A program made the position numbers and the translations under genes. Shown piece after piece: positions 47,776-58,703 of a DNA stretch of 64,000 nt. The notes below the pieces were generated by a model. It was not told the DNA's origin. It saw nothing but the letters and a program-made list of their open reading frames with translations, and did not search any database. The stretch's first letter is position 1. Each line of letters begins with the position of its first letter. Where the stretch lies: NCBI GenBank assembly GCA_028095005.1, contig CM051460.1:282388238-282452237 (forward strand), written 5' to 3'. The stretch comes from Rhynchospora pubera (lineage: Eukaryota > Streptophyta > Magnoliopsida > Poales > Cyperaceae).

Positions 47776-50700
47776 TAAGCAGATTTTAACAAATGTATGC
47801 ATTGATAATTAATATTTGTTACATGTATGCATTGATTTTAACAAATGTATCAAAGTCAGATAATAACAAACACTCTATAATGCCTAAATCAGAATCATAT
47901 AATAACAAGTAATCACTGATTCAATAAGCTCTTGACTGCTTACAAGTAATCACTAATTCAAGTACATAATAACAGATTTTAAGCATAGCATAGCAGATAA
48001 TAACAACTTATAATCAAATAGGACCTTTCTACAACAAAATAGAACCTTTCTATAACCATCCTGCTAACAACTTATTCTATAACCATGCTATACTACAAAT
48101 TATAACAAAATGTATATCATAACCAATTCCACATCCTCAACTTAATTGACAGGTCTTCACATTCATATACATCATCCAATTCCACGTCTTGAACTTCTTG
48201 CATGTGCACTATCAACATCATCATCTTCTTCTCTTTTTCTCTTTTGTTACTTTTTCCTTTGTTCCTTCCGCTGAAAATAAAAAATCAATTTACAAATTCA
48301 ATGCTAAATACAATGCCTAAAGGAACATCAGAAATGGAATAGTAAATAAGATACATTATCTAAGAGAAGTAAAAAGAAAAAAGGAGAAAGGGCTCATTTA
48401 TTTAGCAATTAGTATACTTCATGCATGCTTGTAGTATATCCTTATAAGATTCCGCAATGCATTCTAAATCATAAATACCTCAATTTCAAACCTCTGGGAA
48501 CTGTAGAATTATCCAGCCGTTCATTACTTCTGTTGCGCTTGATCTCAGCCCTTCGTTTCTTTCGCTGTGGCAGCTTGGTTTGGTCTTCCTTCTCCGCGTG
48601 GGCTAGTGATGAGCTGGCTCTCTTTCTTCTGATTTTATGTTGTCGCTTCTGTGTGGAGGCACAAATCTCGCAGTAGGCACAGATCTAGCGATGAGGTAGT
48701 TTGGTCTTCATTTAATCCGGCTCGCCTTTTCTCCGCGCAATACCCATCCCTCTTTTGTACTTTCTCCTCATTTCGATGTGTACGGCGAACTGTGCTGCCC
48801 TTACCGTCTCCTCTCAAAGTCTCTGGATTGTGTTGTTTCGCTGTGAGAGAAGAAGAGACGGCACAACCGTGCTAGCCTTACCGTCTCCATCTTCCTTTCT
48901 TGCTTTGCTGCTCTATTTCTTTGGTATGTGCCGTCTCTTTTCTTTCTTTTTTTTGCCTTGATCCTCACTATTCTGCTCTTGCTCTGCTGTAGTACCTCTT
49001 TGTTGTTCCTGACTGTTCTTAGGTGGTGGTATCGGTACTGTTTGACCTCTTCTGTTGATTTTGGTTGTTCTTGGGCTGCTGCTGCTGCTTCTGGTTTTGT
49101 TCCAGCAGCTTGATTTGTCGTGTTGGGTTGCTGCGTTGTTCTTTTGCCGCCTTTTGTTTTTTTTTTTGCTTTCTCTGGGTTGTAGTTGTTCTGTGGCTGA
49201 CTTAAATTTTCCTCTCTTTTACAGGTTTGCTGGTGGATTTCGCCTGCTTACTGAAGAATAGCTGCAGTTTTCCCCCTATTCTATTCTTTCTGCCTGTGCT
49301 GTGTCAGTATCTTTTCTCAGCATTTCTTTTTCCAATCTTCTTATGTATTCTCTTTGTGTGGGTTCTCTCACTTCTCTCACAAAGTTCTCTATTACTTGCA
49401 TTTTCAGGTTTCTTGCGGTTATTGCTGGTGCCAGTTCTTTGCTTTTGAAGGTATGCCTCAGGTCGTTTTTTTCTGTTCTAAACTGTTTGATCTTTTCTTC
49501 ACCATTAAGATGTGCTGCTCAGTTATTTTGTGTTGTGGGAAAACTGCTGCTATGTTTTTTGGGTTATTGGAAGAGCTTTGTGTTGATTTTTAGGCGCCTT
49601 TTTGACCTTTTTGCATCTAATTTTGTTCCTAACTGGCCTTTTATTTCTTTTGTTTGTTTTACTTTTAGGAAAAGGCTGGGTGCAATAAGCTGCTGATCAA
49701 ATTCAGGGACATGACAAGTCAGGATTTGATGTCGATGATGATCGATGTAGCATGGACGATAAATATGTGGTTTGCTCCTTTTTCTGATTTTTTAATGTGG
49801 ATAATTTGCTCTTAAAGGGGGCTTATTCCTCTATATTTACAAAAACTAGAGACCAATTTTAGTTCTGACTTTTGCTGTAAGTAATTATATATCGAGTAAG
49901 TACTTTCTCTTCTAAAAAGGAGCAGCTCGGATTCATTTCTCAAACAATACATAAAATGATTGATGTGCTCTTGAATTGGTTCTCTTCTACGTTTCTCATT
50001 TAATTACTTCTTTTATTTGAATTTTATTTCTTTAACAATTCCTTATGCTAACTTCAGATAGAACGTCAAAAATCTCTTAATATTGTATTCAACTGATCTC
50101 TTTGCAGATTGTGCGAACAACTTTAATGGTGTTCAGAGTACTTTCGGCTATTCTTTTCCCTTTAATAAAATTGCTGTTATTATTCTTTTTCTGGTCTTTC
50201 AATTTGATCCGAAGGACATATGGTGATAATGTTAGTAACTGGGAGTCATTGCGAGTATGCATGGACGAAAAAGACAAATGCTTTAATCAGTTGGTACTTT
50301 TATTGCCCTTTCAGGTATTCTAAGTACACTATATATATATATATATATCCTATCAATTTGTTATAATTGGGTAATATATGCTGATAAAATACTAAATGTA
50401 TATATGCATTTCTAATTTTGTCTGTAGGTTTGGATAAATAGGGCTATTGCTAGAAATGATTATTTGTTCTTGATTGGTATTAATGGTATGCTTAATAATT
50501 TCTTTATCTTCTCCTTTTGTTTTTCGGTTACTCTGTGTATTCAACTTATGATTTCAGTTCTATATGCGGTTAAAATATAGTATAACTGTCGGGGTTGGAA
50601 AACTCAACGGTTCCAGGATAGATATGTAAAAGGTGTTTCTTTTGGATCATTATTGCTTGAAGGTGGTTATTGCTTTTTTTTTTTTTACTGGAAGTGTGCA

Positions 50701-52448
50701 GCCAATTTAATTGGTTAAATAATGAATGAATAAAGAAAAATCAGCACATACGTGGTTGTCTAATTGCTGTAGTATATAATTGTTGTCATGTATTTTTGTC
50801 CTCCTATGATTCTGGTCCGGTAATCTAGCTTTTGTTATGCTGCACAATTGTTGAAAAGACAATGTTGTTGGTCAAATTGTATAGGCATGACTCCTTTCTT
50901 ACATCTGCGGTGACTGAGGATGTTCAGAGTGGATTACGGTCATCAGGAAGCAGAGATCAAATTTAGGAGCGACCCAAGGACATATGAAGTGATGACGAAG
51001 CGGTTCGTTGGAGAACAAAATGGATCTTTAAAGGAACACGAGGTGGTCTCAATAATGAACTATATAGTATGGGTTGTTCAATTGATTTTTTTAATGTTTT
51101 GTTCGCTAATTAATATGTCTCTCTGATTTTAATACTATTATGAAACGTGTAGTACGAAAGAGTAAAGATGGCTGGACAAGAGGGGGGAACTTCTTTTCTT
51201 TCAGTATAGGTATGCTAATATTCCTCTCTGCTTTCTTTGATCTATTTATATTTATGTATTTTCACCAATGTTTAGTAATGGAGAATTTGCTTTTATACTA
51301 GATATTAATGGTAAGATGCCACATGAAACTGTACCATGTTAGAAACCTGCAAGAAAACAATTAGGCACAAGTAAGTTTAAGCATCTAATTCACGTTATTA
51401 ATTTTTTTTCTCATGATTTGAACATTTAACGCAACATTACATGGTGCATCTAAATATAGACTTCATGCAACTAGATATAAGACTTTTTCATTTGCTGGCA
51501 TTGTATCTTACTTTTTTTCGATGGGGTAAGGTGATAAGATGCCTTTTAAGGCACTTTTTTCATTAAATTGAGTTTTGCTCTCCTTATCATACTTGACTAC
51601 GTATTGTCTTGAGCTATTTATCCTCAATTTTGATATTTTGCACGATATCTCGTAGGCATACGACATATCTCAAAAAAACAATGAGTGTCTCCAAGGATTA
51701 AATGAGTAATTGTTGTGAAGCATGACCAGGTATTGTTTTTTCTTATTTGATGCCTTTTTCTCACATAAAATTTCTTATTTGATGGTTGTATTATAAAATA
51801 TTGTTTATTTGCGAGATTGAAGTCTGTTCTAATTAAATCTACTGCTCTTTCATCTGCAAATACGGATGTCGGTCAACTTAGCCATGCTATCCCTACTGTA
51901 CTCTTTCATTAGTTATTGTCTTGGGGGGTTTCTCTTCTCTCTCTCCATGAAAGCAAGCTATCAGGGACGGGGCATTGTGCTGGTATGAATCTTATAAATG
52001 TGGTTTCTTTTGTTCTTCATATCCCTTTCTCATTTTTCGATACTCTTCCTTTGTGCTTCTATTTAAGAAGCATGACATTATTTAAATAACTCCCCTTTAT
52101 GTTGTTTTAATTAAATTTTTTATCTAACAATCTCATGGATAAAGAAACTAGAACAAGCTAATCCATTTAGACTTGAGGAAACTAGCGAGGTATGCTAGGC
52201 CACTGTATTACCAGGCATTGAGGTAGATTAGGCTCCAAATATATAAATTTGTTTGGAAATTATTTATATATCAATTTTGTATCTTTTAATATTCTTTCAT
52301 AGGTTATATATCAGAACATAGCATAAACAGATATATAATAATTTTTTGTAGTTTTGCTTTCATATCTGTTTTTGGGAGGAGGAATGGTTTAAATGCTGCT
52401 GCAACTCCCTCGGTTGAGGTGATACCTTATACTGGTAAGCTTTGCAAA
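47776..52448. other. complex non-coding or captured DNA upstream of the RNase H fragment
   Basis: From 48500 to 49700 the plus strand is pyrimidine-rich (many ttctgctg, tctttt runs). From 49700 to 51400 several short open blocks are bounded by plausible splice sites, for example 50102-50314, 50429-50489 and 50920-51070 (contains HQEAEIKFRSDPRTYEVMTKRF). I recognise no family in them. Given the Helitron-like terminus at 53821, these may be exon fragments carried by a Helitron, but that is inference. A (TA)n tract lies at 50331-50348. Confidence 0.35.
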
Positions 52449-53457
52449 ATGGATGGCTCATTTAAAGATGGGGGAAGATCAGGGTGGGCATGGGTGGGCA
52501 TACACGCTTTATGACAATAATGTGCTAATCCAGTATGGTTTGTGTGCTGGGGATGCTAGCTCTCCACTTCATGCAGAATTGTTGGCTTTCAATGCTGCTA
52601 TACATGCATCTCTGCAGCAAGGCTGGTCAGAGGTAACCTTTTATATTGGGCCCCAAAGGTTTAAATAGCGGCCGTAGCGGCCGCAATAGCGGCGCTATAG
52701 CGATGCTATTTAGTACACCGCTACAACGCTACAGATTTAGCGGCCCGTCCGATAGCGCGACCTATAGCGGGCAATAGCGGGGTATAGAGGCGAAATAGTG
52801 GAAAATAGCGGGTGATATAGCGGTATAATAGCGGAAATAGCGGAAATAGCGGTGCAGTTTATAATTTGCTGATATAGCAGTAGTATTTTGGGCATAAATT
52901 CGCATACGAATTCCGATTGACGTGATCCAAAGTTCTATGGAAAGTTTACAAAATTGGCCACAAATTTTATGTTTTGAACATTTTCAAATTCTTAAAATTT
53001 AATGGTCAAATATACATAGAAAATAAATATAATTTTAGTTAGCGTTAATTAGTTTCTTGAAATTATTTTAATTTTTTATTTTAGACTAAACTAGACCTTC
53101 AAAATACACTTGTATGTGTAAATCCGCTATGGTCCGATAGCGGCCGCTAAATACCCGCTATCCGCTATCCGCTATGATATTAGGATGTACGCTACGAGTC
53201 CGCTATCCGCTATTTAAACCTTTGATATTGGCTGTGAGTCTATTGTCAGGGTTATTAATGGAATTTTACCTCCTGAGGATGTGGATTGGTGGGTATATCT
53301 TCTCTTTCTGGATGTCATTTCGACTTTGAAACTTCATAGCAATTTCACTTGCTGCCATGCACGGAGAGACCTATTGGTGCAAGAACATGAGTTGGCTAAT
53401 TTAGCTAGGCTGAGGGGATTAAATACTGTTGGGCATACCTTTCCCATGTTTATGTAA
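52449..53457 (+). pseudogene. RNase H-like (RVT_3) domain fragment, frameshifted and interrupted
   Basis: Starts with MDGSFKDGGRSGWAWVG (the first Asp and strand of an RNase H fold), shifts frame near 52500, then continues with DNNVLIQYGLCAGDASSPLHAELLAFNAA. The reading stops at a 571-bp MITE (52654-53224) and resumes at 53225 with CESIVRVINGILPPEDVDWW and CCHARRDLLVQEHELANLARL, ending at TAA 53455-53457. Such domains are found in plant LINE-derived and host RNase H-like genes. The third catalytic Asp position reads CES, so activity is doubtful. No reverse transcriptase is seen upstream, so it is an isolated fragment. Confidence 0.75.
52654..53224. mobile_element. hAT-like MITE inserted in the RNase H fragment
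   Basis: Ends caaaggtttaaatagcgg and ccgctatttaaacctttg are perfect inverted repeats of 18 bp. Many atagcgg / ccgctat motifs sit inside both ends. Flanks are atattggg (52643-52650) and atattggc (53225-53232), an imperfect 8-bp TSD with three extra C before the left end. Removing it rejoins the RNase H reading frame (FYIG then CES). Confidence 0.8.
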
Positions 53458-53792
53458 TTTGTAGGTTTGGTTTTTAGTCTTTTTCAGTTTTTTATCTTTA
53501 ACTCGGTAGTTAAACATGGGTTTTTTAATGTACTGTGATGATGGTAGTTAGTTAAGGTAGGTTGCTCTGGTTTTTATTTTGTTGTCATGTTTGCTGTACT
53601 ACTACTACTTTTATAATTTGTTTACCTAAGGCCACTTGCCAAAAAAAAGTTTTGGAGGTGTTATTCTATAAATGGACTTGGTAGATTGAGATTTAGGCGC
53701 TTAGTAAATCAGGGGTAACCATATTTAGCTATTTTTAAATTATTACTGCAGCTACTTAATTACGATAACGTTATCGCTGCAGGTTAATCTTA

Positions 53793-53821
53793 CATCGCAC
53801 GGAGCGCGATGCATTAGCTAG
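53793..53821 (+). mobile_element. probable Helitron 3' terminus
   Basis: A hairpin (catcgc, loop acggagc, gcgatg at 53793-53811) is followed 6 bases later by CTAG (53818-53821) and a T. This is the plant Helitron 3' signature (short hairpin, then CTRR, inserted before T). The 5' TC end could not be located, so the size of the element is unknown; it may include the RNase H fragment and the exon-like blocks upstream. Confidence 0.55.
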
Positions 53822-54021
53822 TTTTACTCAAATTCATAGTCCGCATGTGATGATGAACATTTTCTGCACTATTTCAATCTTGTCTAGTATGAAATAAAGA
53901 TGGAAATCGGAATTGAAACAAATTACAACTCTTTCAGCAATACTAATTGCTACACAACTCAAAATCACAAATCGAGCAGAAAATGAAAGAAGGGGAGAAG
54001 ATGGAAATCAGAATCGCTTAA

Positions 54022-54210
54022 GGCTCCGTTTGGATGGCTTCTTCCCGGAATAAGGAATAAGGAATAATCACTTTTTACCAATAAATTTATTTTTAACCAT
54101 CCAAACTCTTCACAAAAGTTACACACTTTCCAATAAATTTACCCCTTCCCAATAAATTTCTTCCCTTCTTCCTTCTTCCTACCTTATTCTCAACGCATCC
54201 AAACAGAGCC
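54022..54210. mobile_element. Tourist-like MITE with TAA TSD
   Basis: Inverted ends ggctccgtttggatgg and gcatccaaacagagcc, flanked by TAA (54019-54021 and 54211-54213). The interior contains accaataaatttattttt and cacaaaagttacacactttccaata, as in the MITEs at 13511 and 34515. Confidence 0.8.
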
Positions 54211-54213
54211 TAA

Positions 54214-55340
54214 GAGTTTAAATATTACCTGTCGACATTTCTACCCATTCCACCTCAATCTAGGGTTTCGATTTTTTCCTCTCACTGAGCCAAGCGGAGA
54301 AGATCGGAGGAGGGTCCAGGAGAAAGGATTTGAACGAGGTTTTAGAAGCACAGTGCAAACTTCTTCAGAGGATCGAGAGGTGGAAACTCAAATCGCACGG
54401 AGAAGGAATTCCAGGTGGATGTTCATTCGCGTTAGAGAGACATCGGGAGAGAGACAGCGGGATGTAATAGGCAAGTCGAGAAGAGGTGGAAAGAAGGGGA
54501 GAAGCTTGTAGGTTTACCCTGTGTGTGAGAGAGACGAAGAGTCTTTTTTTTTTTGTTTCCTCTAAAAAATTCGTGTTTGCTTTTTCCATTTCTATCTAAC
54601 GCAGTAAAACGGAGCAGATGTGTAACGCAAAATTAAAAAGAGAACGGGACTTCTATCTTTCTCCAGCGCCTAAATCTGCACTCTCAGATCTGAGATCGGA
54701 CGGCTAAAAACCTGAAGCACACAAGTTCTCTATGTGCTGAGTCTAATTTAGCCTATATATATATAAATATATATTCTCAAGTTTAAAGCTCTCAAAGTAT
54801 ATCCTTGTAGTTAATAAAAACCAAGTTTTTAAAAAACTCTGCTTTTTCTGTTCTATCGTCGTTTTATCTAGGTTTTTGTTCCCACCGCACAACTGTTATA
54901 TCGCCGTTTTATCACCGATAAACGCTAAATCACTACCTAACCGCTAAACCGCATAAATCGCATTTTAAAACCTTAATAAAAACTAAATATTTTAGTTTAA
55001 AGTTTACATTGTCTAATTTAGATTTTAAAGAAATCTTCATGACTTCATCCGTGGTCATATAGCTAGTATGATAAATCCATAATATATAAAAATAACCTTG
55101 CTTCAAGCCTGGCTAGGAGAACAACTAGTGCTTCGGAGGACAGTTTGGAGGATGACAAGTTGTTTACGTACCTTCGGGATTGATGTCAACCTGGATAAGA
55201 ATTTTATTTTTCTATGCGATAGATTCTACGCAGTGGCCTGTAGTTTATCAGTTTTACTTCTGTTGTACTTTTTGTCTTCATCCTTTTTTGCTTACCAGTA
55301 CTATGTTTAATTTTAATTTTGTTTCTTTGTTTTAGGAGTT
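54214..55340. other. intergenic DNA with remnants of repeats
   Basis: 54870-54980 holds cgctaaatcactacctaaccgctaaaccgc-type motifs like the atagcgg MITEs, in degenerate form. 54711-54760 (gcacacaagttctctatgtgct, then tctaatttagc and a TA tract) matches 62670-62715, suggesting a terminus of another foldback family. No gene. Confidence 0.4.
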
Positions 55341-55458
55341 GAAGGACGACCAAGGTAGGACAACTGGATAAGGGTAGATGATTGATTTCATGAGAAATTT
55401 GGCGTTTTTATGAATTGTAGAGTTGAATTTCTTTTTAATGAAATTAGGCCTATATATA

Positions 55459-55852
55459 GAGAGAATGACTAATGTACCACGGGTGGCAATGCCACCCATT
55501 TTCTTTTGAATGATTTTGCGATATTCAAAATTTAAATGGTCGATCCAAACCGTTCAAGTTGATTTATATATTACAATATCTTTGAAGACCAAATTTTACA
55601 TTTTTTCAATTTTTTTTGCTATTTATTATGATATTTTTAAATTGGAGGGCCTAAAATACTCCAATTATAATATTTTTTTAAAATATCATAATAACAAAAA
55701 AAATTAAAAAATATAAAATTTGGTCTCCAAGAATATTCCAATATAGAGATCAACTTGAACGGTTTGGATCGACCATTTGAATTTTGAATATCAAAAAATG
55801 ACTCAAAAGAAAAATGGATGGCATTGCCACATGTGGCACATTAGCCATTTTG
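55459..55852. mobile_element. foldback MITE in (TA)n, family B
   Basis: A near-palindrome of about 394 bp. The left arm begins gagagaatgactaatgtacc and includes ggtggcaatgccaccc. The right arm mirrors it (ggatggcattgccac..., ggcacattagccat). The inner arm tggtcgatccaaaccgttcaa resembles that of family A. It is flanked by (TA)n at 55451-55458 and 55853-55879. It sits in the promoter of the intact PGIP gene. Confidence 0.8.
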
Positions 55853-55879
55853 TATATATATATATATATATATATATAT

Positions 55880-56276
55880 GCTATGGTGCATCGCGATGTA
55901 TTGAGGCTTTTGTACATCGTGATCATTATCCGTCAACCATTTTATAAATTGACAAATCTAATTAAACTAATCCATTCTACATATTAAAATCTTATTACAA
56001 ACCAAATTTTATATTTTTTGAAATTTTTTTACCATTTTTTTTCGAATTTTCTAAAACTTTCTTTTTTAGATACCAATTAATAATAAAAAAATTCAAAAAA
56101 TGGGCAGGTTTTAAAAAAATCGAAAAAAACAGTAAAAAAAATTATATATAAAATTGGTTTGTAATGAGATTTTAATGTATAGATTGGTTTTGTTTAGTTA
56201 GATTTTAAATTTGTAAAATTATCGATAAATATAGTTGCGATGTACAAAAATCTTAATACATCCGATGCACCATAGC
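55880..56276. mobile_element. foldback MITE in (TA)n, family C
   Basis: Back to back with the element at 55459-55852, sharing the TA tract at 55853-55879. Ends gctatggtgcatcgcgatgta and the mirrored catccgatgcaccatagc. The inner arm aaattgacaaatctaatt and the core (ccaaattttatattttttgaaattttt) resemble family D at 61851. A (TA)n tract follows at 56280-56292. Confidence 0.8.
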
Positions 56277-56474
56277 ATTTATATATATATATAGTCCCAT
56301 GTTTAAAAAAATAATAACAATAATAAATAAGTCAATCAGTCGTGGTTTTCTACACAATTAAAGGTGCTCCGTAATTTGTCAAGTACTCAACTCTCAAGTC
56401 AAATGAAGTGAAGTAATTCAACTGAACGCGCACTATTCCCAAAATTAAATTGTTTTCCCCGTTAATTGTTCCTT

Positions 56475-56483
56475 TTATATATA
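56475..56483 (+). promoter_or_regulatory. TATA box of PGIP-like copy 2
   Basis: TTATATATA, 75 bases before the ATG. It is conserved in position with copy 1 and lies about 200 bp downstream of the paired foldback elements. Confidence 0.7.
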
Positions 56484-56557
56484 CGTACCTTTCAGTCCCT
56501 AACAACATCCATTGAAAACCAACAAAACAAACTAACACACAAACACATTCACATCAA

Positions 56558-57541
56558 ATGTCTATCATATTGTTGCTATTGTTCCTTCTCTGTTGCAACA
56601 CACCCGTTTTATCTACAAAAAACATTGATGAAATTGCGCTCCTAAAAATCAAGAAGCAGCTAGGGGACCCCCCCTTTCTCAGTAGCTGGGTCAGAGGTTT
56701 CAACTTCTGTAATGTCGCATTCTGGCAATCACCGCCGAACGGTTTTATATATGCTGGATGCACCAACACCGGTCGTGTAAACAGTTTCACAATGAGGCAA
56801 TTAATCAATATCACTGCACCCTTTCCAGAAGCAATTTGCGGCTTAACTGAATTAACAATTTTAGGCATTGATCAGATTTCGGGCCTTTATGGCTTGATTC
56901 CTTCTTGCCTCAAGAAAATGTCCAATCTTAATCAAATATCCATCACTGAGACCTCGGTCTCAGGCAACGTGCCCCGTTTCTACAACAATCCCAATCTCAC
57001 AACCATCATTCTAGCACGAAACAACCTGTCACATTCAATTCCACCATCTCTCTCTACCTTACCAATTTTAACTTACTTGGACCTCTCCTCCAATCACCTC
57101 ACTGGTACCATACCAAAGTCTTATGGATGGGCAGATGTGTGGGGAATTGATGTGTCAAACAACCACCTCCATGGTGATGCTTCTTTGTTATTCAGTAAAC
57201 AATCTAAAACAGGCAAAATTGTTTTGGCTAATAACTCATTTGAGTTTGATCTGAGTTATGTAGAATTCTCGGATAACTTATTCTGGCTTGACATAAGCCA
57301 CAATAAAATCTATGGCAAAGTGCCAGACTCATTTGCAACTGCTGCTGGGTTGGGGTATGCCAATCTGTCATTTAACAGACTCTGTGGGGAGCTACCTCAG
57401 GGAGGTAATATGCCATATTTCGACTTCATCGTGGTCTATGGTGCCGCAGTTTTTGCCAACAATTCATGCCTTTGTGGGTACCCACTGCCTCCATGCTCCA
57501 GTTCATCACCTGCACCTGCACCTGCACTTGTATTTTCATGA
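56558..57541 (+). CDS. PGIP-like secreted leucine-rich repeat protein, copy 2 (intact)
   Basis: A single-exon gene of 327 residues. The signal peptide is at about 1-20. The N-terminal cap includes ALLKIKKQLGDPPFLSSW. About nine LRRs of the plant extracellular type follow, with motifs such as LTTIILARNNLSHSIPPSL and LDLSSNHLTGTIPKS, HNKIYGKVPDSF and NLSFNRLCGELPQGG. The C-terminal cap is CLCGYPLPPC, followed by a short Ser/Pro/Ala tail. Canonical PGIPs have ten repeats; one repeat-length segment between the SLSTLP and GDASLLF regions appears missing here. PGIPs bind fungal or insect polygalacturonases in the cell wall, but this copy is divergent, so inhibition is inferred. Its promoter carries two foldback elements absent from copy 1. 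A MULE-like element follows the gene. Confidence 0.88.
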   Translation: MSIILLLLFLLCCNTPVLSTKNIDEIALLKIKKQLGDPPFLSSWVRGFNFCNVAFWQSPPNGFIYAGCTNTGRVNSFTMRQLINITAPFPEAICGLTELTILGIDQISGLYGLIPSCLKKMSNLNQISITETSVSGNVPRFYNNPNLTTIILARNNLSHSIPPSLSTLPILTYLDLSSNHLTGTIPKSYGWADVWGIDVSNNHLHGDASLLFSKQSKTGKIVLANNSFEFDLSYVEFSDNLFWLDISHNKIYGKVPDSFATAAGLGYANLSFNRLCGELPQGGNMPYFDFIVVYGAAVFANNSCLCGYPLPPCSSSSPAPAPALVFS

Positions 57542-57623
57542 TTCAATCTGCACTATTATTTGGGTTCCACACAATAATTAAATGCCTCTTCAATTAATAA
57601 TTTAATATGCATTTGATCAATGA

Positions 57624-57629
57624 AATAAA
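57624..57629 (+). terminator. poly(A) signal of PGIP-like copy 2
   Basis: AATAAA 82 bases after the stop. The pseudogene copy has aataat at the matching place. Confidence 0.55.
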
Positions 57630-57705
57630 GCATTCTCATTTACTCATACAGTTTTTTATGTACCCAAAATAGCCATCCATGTGACTTCAGAGTTTTATCT
57701 TTTAA

Positions 57706-58695
57706 GAGAGCGGTTCCGCTGCCACAATATTTCTGCTGCCACAGTTGCCACGAATTTATATCTGTCTGATTAAAAATGATCGATGGTCTTGATTGTATTT
57801 TAATATAGCAACTTTCTATTACTTTAATGGCCGGCTTCTCCCTCTAACTTATCTGTCCTTGTATAGATCAAAAAACGATCAATTTGACTCTCTACCTTTC
57901 TTTTGTTTCCGGCCGGTCTCTTCCGCTCTTGATGTTGTTTGCAGTCTCTTCTCTCTCGCACCGGCACTGTCATTTCTCTGTCATTTTTTCTTTTTCTTGA
58001 AAGAAGCTGATCATTGCCTTCAAATTCAATGAATGACGAGGTGGTATCCCTCAACTCAATTCCTTTTACCGGCTAAATTTTTTCAATTGAGCAAATAATT
58101 GGTCCGTTCCACTATTTATTGAGTCCTCGTATGTCTCAAATAATTGATCTTCTTATTTAGTGTTGATAAGATTAACATATCTGTGGTATTACAAGAATGA
58201 GCAACATAACTTTTGGCTCTCATTAAGTCAGTAAAAACACTACTTTAGTTAGAATTTTATTTTATAATTTAGTTCGATTTTACTTAATTAAATTAATTTT
58301 TGATATGAACTCAATGGATAGAAGCTGATGCTTTCTTTATTAGTTTATTTCAAAGAATAAAAGTTATATCTAGTCCAAATAAAGACAGCGTGGTAGAGAG
58401 GAGATTTGCACAAGTCTATAAATATTGTTAATTGATTGGATCGGTCTAGGAGATTCCAAACACCAAAGTGGAAGAGAGCGTGGGGGAGAGGAGAAAGGTA
58501 GAGTCAGATCGATTGTTTCATATTCTAGGGAAGTTACGAGGGAGGAGACAAAACCATTAAAACATATAAGTAATAGAAAGTTGCTATATTAGAAATTTAG
58601 AATACAATCAGAACCATCGATCCTTTTCGATCGGACAGACATAAATTTGTGGCAACTGTGGCAGGAGAAATATTGTGGCAGCTGAACCGTTCTCG
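57706..58695. mobile_element. long-TIR MULE-like element, 990 bp
   Basis: Terminal inverted repeats extend over roughly 200 bp at each side: gagagcggttccgctgcc at the left and its counterpart ggcagctgaaccgttctcg at the right. Inner parts are aatatttctgctgccacagt, agcaactttctattact and ttgactctctacctttc. A perfect 8-bp TSD tcttttaa is at 57698-57705 and 58696-58703. No transposase. Long TIRs with an 8-9-bp TSD fit Mutator-like elements. Confidence 0.82.
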
Positions 58696-58703
58696 TCTTT
58701 TAA

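Noticed and set aside
48425..49696. Series of Leu/Phe/Ser-rich open frames on the plus strand
   Set aside because: They come from a pyrimidine-rich stretch that reads as hydrophobic residues in every frame. No start, domain or membrane-protein pattern supports a gene.
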